This document shows, piece by piece, positions 50,495-52,664 of a stretch of 52,664 nucleotides of DNA. Positions within the stretch are counted from its first letter, which is position 1. The number at the start of each line of letters is the position of its first letter. A program made the position numbers and the translations under genes. The stretch lies in NCBI GenBank assembly GCA_902776545.1, contig CACYQO010000017.1, positions 1 to 52,664 of the forward strand. Direction: 5' to 3'. Source of the DNA: an uncultured Prevotellaceae bacterium (GTDB lineage: Bacteria > Bacteroidota > Bacteroidia > Bacteroidales > Bacteroidaceae). The notes beneath the pieces were generated by a model. That model did no database searches, was not told where the DNA came from, and worked only from the letters and a program-made list of their open reading frames with translations.

Positions 50495-51430
50495 CTACTT
50501 GATTTCTTCAATATAGTAATCGGATAATTTATTTGTGTCAATGGCTGTGGCATCGCCTGTAAATGAGACATAAGAAAACTCTGTTTCTGGAGTGTCGCCT
50601 GCCATCTCTATTATAGAAACAGACCCGATAGTCTTGCCAGGTAATTCAATCATTACACCAGTTTGAGGGTTCTTGACTTTCTTTCCTTTAGTTTTTACAG
50701 TAAACTTGTCACCGATTTTAATTCCTTGACTTGCACCACCAGCAATAAGTTGGGAATCATTATCAAAAGACAAGAAGAATGTACGCCAAGGTTTGTTTGT
50801 ACATTTATTAATGATGTTCTCAACCAATTGTCCTATGGCTTCTGAAATTGCCTTGTCACTAAGAGTTGCATCAAAATCAGCCTTACCACCAACACCCATA
50901 GTTGTTCTTGTTGTCAATTCTGCAGACCCTTTGCCCTCATCAGAATAGATAATAAGACCAGTGGAAACATCAACAAGGCGAACAGCTACAGCAGCTTCGA
51001 CGATCTGACTTTTTGTTGAAGAAAAGACGCCTGATTTGCCAACATTCTTACGGCCATATTCCGTAATTGATCCAATAATCATGTAGTCAGCACCAATAGT
51101 AGCCAATCCGTTGTCGCTCTTTTTGGCCTCTTCCAAGAGAGTGGCTAAGTCACTACGTTCTAAAAGCAAGAATTTGCCAGAGGCAGCTAACTTTGCTGAG
51201 AGAATATCCAATGCTTGCTTTCCCATGGGATCATTCTCTTTGTCGTAGAATATGCCTTTGGCATACTGGGTTTCATTACTAAAGCGGCCAATAGCTACTT
51301 TCCTTTTAATTACTTTTCCACCCGCATCAGGATTTTCTTTAATAACGGGTTCTACTATTTCCGTTTTACGTTGGGCATATCCGAACGTACAAAAAGAAAA
51401 TAGTGTCAAACACATAATTACTTTTTTCAT
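50495..51430 (-). CDS. CsgG-family outer-membrane protein
   Basis: A 311-residue exported protein. The signal MKKVIMCLTLFSFCTFGYAQ ends in a signal-peptidase-I site, unlike the lipidated CsgG of curli systems. The CsgG domain follows: KVAIGRFSNETQYA, ALDILSAKLAASGKFLLLERSDLATLLEE, IGADYMIIGSITEYGR and VEAAVAVRLVDVSTGLIIYSDEGKGSAE. A further C-terminal part about 215-311 holds KIGDKFTVKTKGKKVKNPQTG. CsgG forms an export pore for curli, but no curli subunit is near, so a structural or stress role with the three lipoproteins is more likely. First gene of the operon; no clear -7 box was found. Confidence 0.85.
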   Translation of the reverse strand: MKKVIMCLTLFSFCTFGYAQRKTEIVEPVIKENPDAGGKVIKRKVAIGRFSNETQYAKGIFYDKENDPMGKQALDILSAKLAASGKFLLLERSDLATLLEEAKKSDNGLATIGADYMIIGSITEYGRKNVGKSGVFSSTKSQIVEAAVAVRLVDVSTGLIIYSDEGKGSAELTTRTTMGVGGKADFDATLSDKAISEAIGQLVENIINKCTNKPWRTFFLSFDNDSQLIAGGASQGIKIGDKFTVKTKGKKVKNPQTGVMIELPGKTIGSVSIIEMAGDTPETEFSYVSFTGDATAIDTNKLSDYYIEEIK

Positions 51431-51498
51431 TTCGTTTTAATTAAGTTAAACATGTTATATAAGTGATTGATAATATCGTTTGAAACAACACAAAAAAA

Positions 51499-51663
51499 AC
51501 GTGGACTCTTTACTTCGTCTACGTCTTCTGAGGTATCGCCAAACACCTATATTGCTTAAACGGGTAAATGCCCACGCCAGCGGCGTGAACTATCTACTTC
51601 AGTTCTTGCAATATCTTAGATAATTTTGGCGATTTATCAGAAGACAAGAATCAAAAGTGGACG
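51499..51663. repeat. 165-bp inverted-repeat element with nested hairpins
   Basis: Outer arms of about 40 nt (51499-51544 and 51624-51663) share GTCTTCTGA, TATCGCCAAA and matching flanks with few mismatches. Inside, ATATTGC pairs with GCAATAT and ACGCC-AGC-GGCGT forms a tip hairpin. No reading frame spans it. It may be a miniature transposon, the end of an insertion sequence or a structured RNA. The rest of this 471-bp gene-free space (51431-51901) is AT-rich with nothing else recognised. Confidence 0.65.
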
Positions 51664-51901
51664 TTCAGTCTTATGTCCTTATTTTATCTACTTATGTTAC
51701 CATATGCCTTTTGTTTTAGAGTTATACATCTTAGATTTCTGCTGCAAATATACAAACAAATTCCGAATGCACCAAACATTTTGCTGATTATTTCAATTTA
51801 TTTTTTACGAGGAGAAAGCGAAGAGAAGGCAGATTCCTTTGATTTAGGACCTGCCTCCTTCCTGAAAACGCATGCAAGATGCACATTTGCAAGTTTTGAC
51901 C

Positions 51902-52552
51902 TTACACAAGTTTTCGATATTTACCCTTGTCCTCACCAGATCTGATCTTTTGTATCAGTCCGTCATCCTGTAGCCTCTTTATGCGACTATAGATACTGTT
52001 TTTGGCCCCTTGATAATCAAACGCCTTGTCAACATCATCGCTGGTGAAGACATCGGGGAGTTTTCGGAGTGCCAACACAGAACGTTGTTGAAGATTGCTC
52101 TTGGATGCAGTGCAGATATCTTCCTTTTCATAAATATCCTCACCGATGCCAAGAAAATAGTACTGCTGGAAAGCCAGTTGAGTGTCGGCTATCAGCAAGG
52201 CCAACTTCTTGTCGTACTTGTCTGTGGCAAAGCCTGAGCCACACTTCATACGACCATCCTCGTCCTTCACCATCTGGTCCCAGTGGCGGCTGACGATAAA
52301 GGGCAGGGCATAATTGATTGCGTGCCAACAAGGGCGCTTAACCAGATCCTCCATAGCCTTAGACCCCTCTTCCTCAGCATCAGCCATACGTCTTTCTGTC
52401 CAATCGTGTAAAGCATCGCTAATGGGCTTGCAGGGAATCTCACCCTTGATTGAATCGAAGTTGTAGGCCCAAGCGAGAAGTTGTTGATCACGCAGGAAAT
52501 CCTCCTGTGTGTATTCCCTATTCTCTCTCATCTCAAAGTTGGAATCAGCCAT
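51902..52552 (-). CDS. C-terminal part of a DUF3987-like protein, probably truncated
   Basis: A 216-residue frame. MADSNFEMRENREYTQEDFLRDQQLLAWAYNFDSIKGEIPCKPISDALHDWTERRMADAEEE and the winged-helix-like end (QQRSVLALRKLPDVFTSDDVDKAF...IKRLQDDGLIQKIRSGEDKGKYRKL) resemble the last third of large DUF3987/helicase-like proteins on Bacteroidales mobile elements. The neighbouring frame upstream (52582-52664) encodes what looks like the part before it, so this is probably the end of a frameshifted gene rather than an independent one. Family name from memory. Confidence 0.55.
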   Translation of the reverse strand: MADSNFEMRENREYTQEDFLRDQQLLAWAYNFDSIKGEIPCKPISDALHDWTERRMADAEEEGSKAMEDLVKRPCWHAINYALPFIVSRHWDQMVKDEDGRMKCGSGFATDKYDKKLALLIADTQLAFQQYYFLGIGEDIYEKEDICTASKSNLQQRSVLALRKLPDVFTSDDVDKAFDYQGAKNSIYSRIKRLQDDGLIQKIRSGEDKGKYRKLV

Positions 52553-52581
52553 GGGGATAACAGTTGTGGTTCTTCTGCAAT

Positions 52582-52664
52582 TTAGTTGAAGAGTACGTGT
52601 TCCATTACGAGTTTCCTCTTCAGCAGTTCAATACCTGCTCTTCCATACATTACTCTCTTGACAG
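52582..52664 (-). pseudogene. Upstream fragment of the DUF3987-like gene, in another frame
   Basis: The frame reads VKRVMYGRAGIELLKRKLVMEHVLFN and then stops at 52582-52584; it continues beyond the window edge. The next residues of such a protein (…TTTVIPMADSNFEMRENREY) are in the frame of the gene at 51902, so a one-base shift seems to have split one gene. Confidence 0.4.

Overview
The window is chromosomal DNA of a Bacteroidales bacterium, most likely Prevotellaceae. I infer this from the many TAnnTTTG -7 boxes, several with a TTTG/TTG box 19-20 nt upstream, from the near absence of Shine-Dalgarno sequences, and from family-typical genes (DUF4270, DUF4296, DUF3256 and DUF5687 proteins, HU/SPOR protein, glycogen-synthase-like GT5 fragment, long IleRS, short archaeal-type ProRS). 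No database could be searched, so product names rest on recognised motifs.

Layout. 1-387: leader with palindromes and repeats. 388-5470: UvrD/PcrA helicase, then a minus-strand group (GT5 fragment, DUF4270 lipoprotein, 43-aa peptide). 5737-12979: AraC-type regulator, dipeptidyl peptidase III, DNA-alkylation-repair-like protein, Fur-type regulator, purA, hisS, SGNH esterase. 13130-16623: rubredoxin-rubrerythrin, beta-helix lipoprotein, cytidine deaminase, LysM glucosaminidase. 16640-17016: four tRNA genes (Gly, Thr, Lys, Lys). 17097-27109: DUF5687 permease, LolA-like carrier, FtsK, 3'-5' exonuclease, RlmI, TilS, FHA protein, HU/SPOR protein. 27054-34877: RfbC, UDP-glucose dehydrogenase, lipoprotein, NudC, 5'-nucleotidase, DnaJ-like protein, Dcu transporter. 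35051-44783: ileS, DksA-like, lspA, DUF4296, nucleoside permease, rsmE, paaK-like ligase, DUF3256. 44784-48247: candidate sRNA, proS, OmpA-type lipoprotein, mtgA. 48248-52664: AT-richer accessory end with an orphan antitoxin and toxin stub, a zinc-ribbon protein, a CsgG-lipoprotein operon, a structured 165-bp element and a fragment of a mobile-element-type protein.

The most unusual signal is a set of dispersed 'word-array' repeats: short imperfect tandem words of about 7-10 nt, differing from locus to locus, often paired with an inverted copy and several times abutting GTAATC. They lie between genes, inside uvrD, tilS and the HU/SPOR gene without breaking the frame, inside the signal peptides of three secreted proteins, and over the apparent start codons of rsmE and mtgA. 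Other points of interest are an IleRS whose HIGH motif reads GIHH, a toxin-antitoxin pair whose toxin appears reduced to a stub, a promoter-terminator pair with no gene between them, and a four-gene CsgG/DUF4810/DUF799 envelope operon with an extra small lipoprotein.
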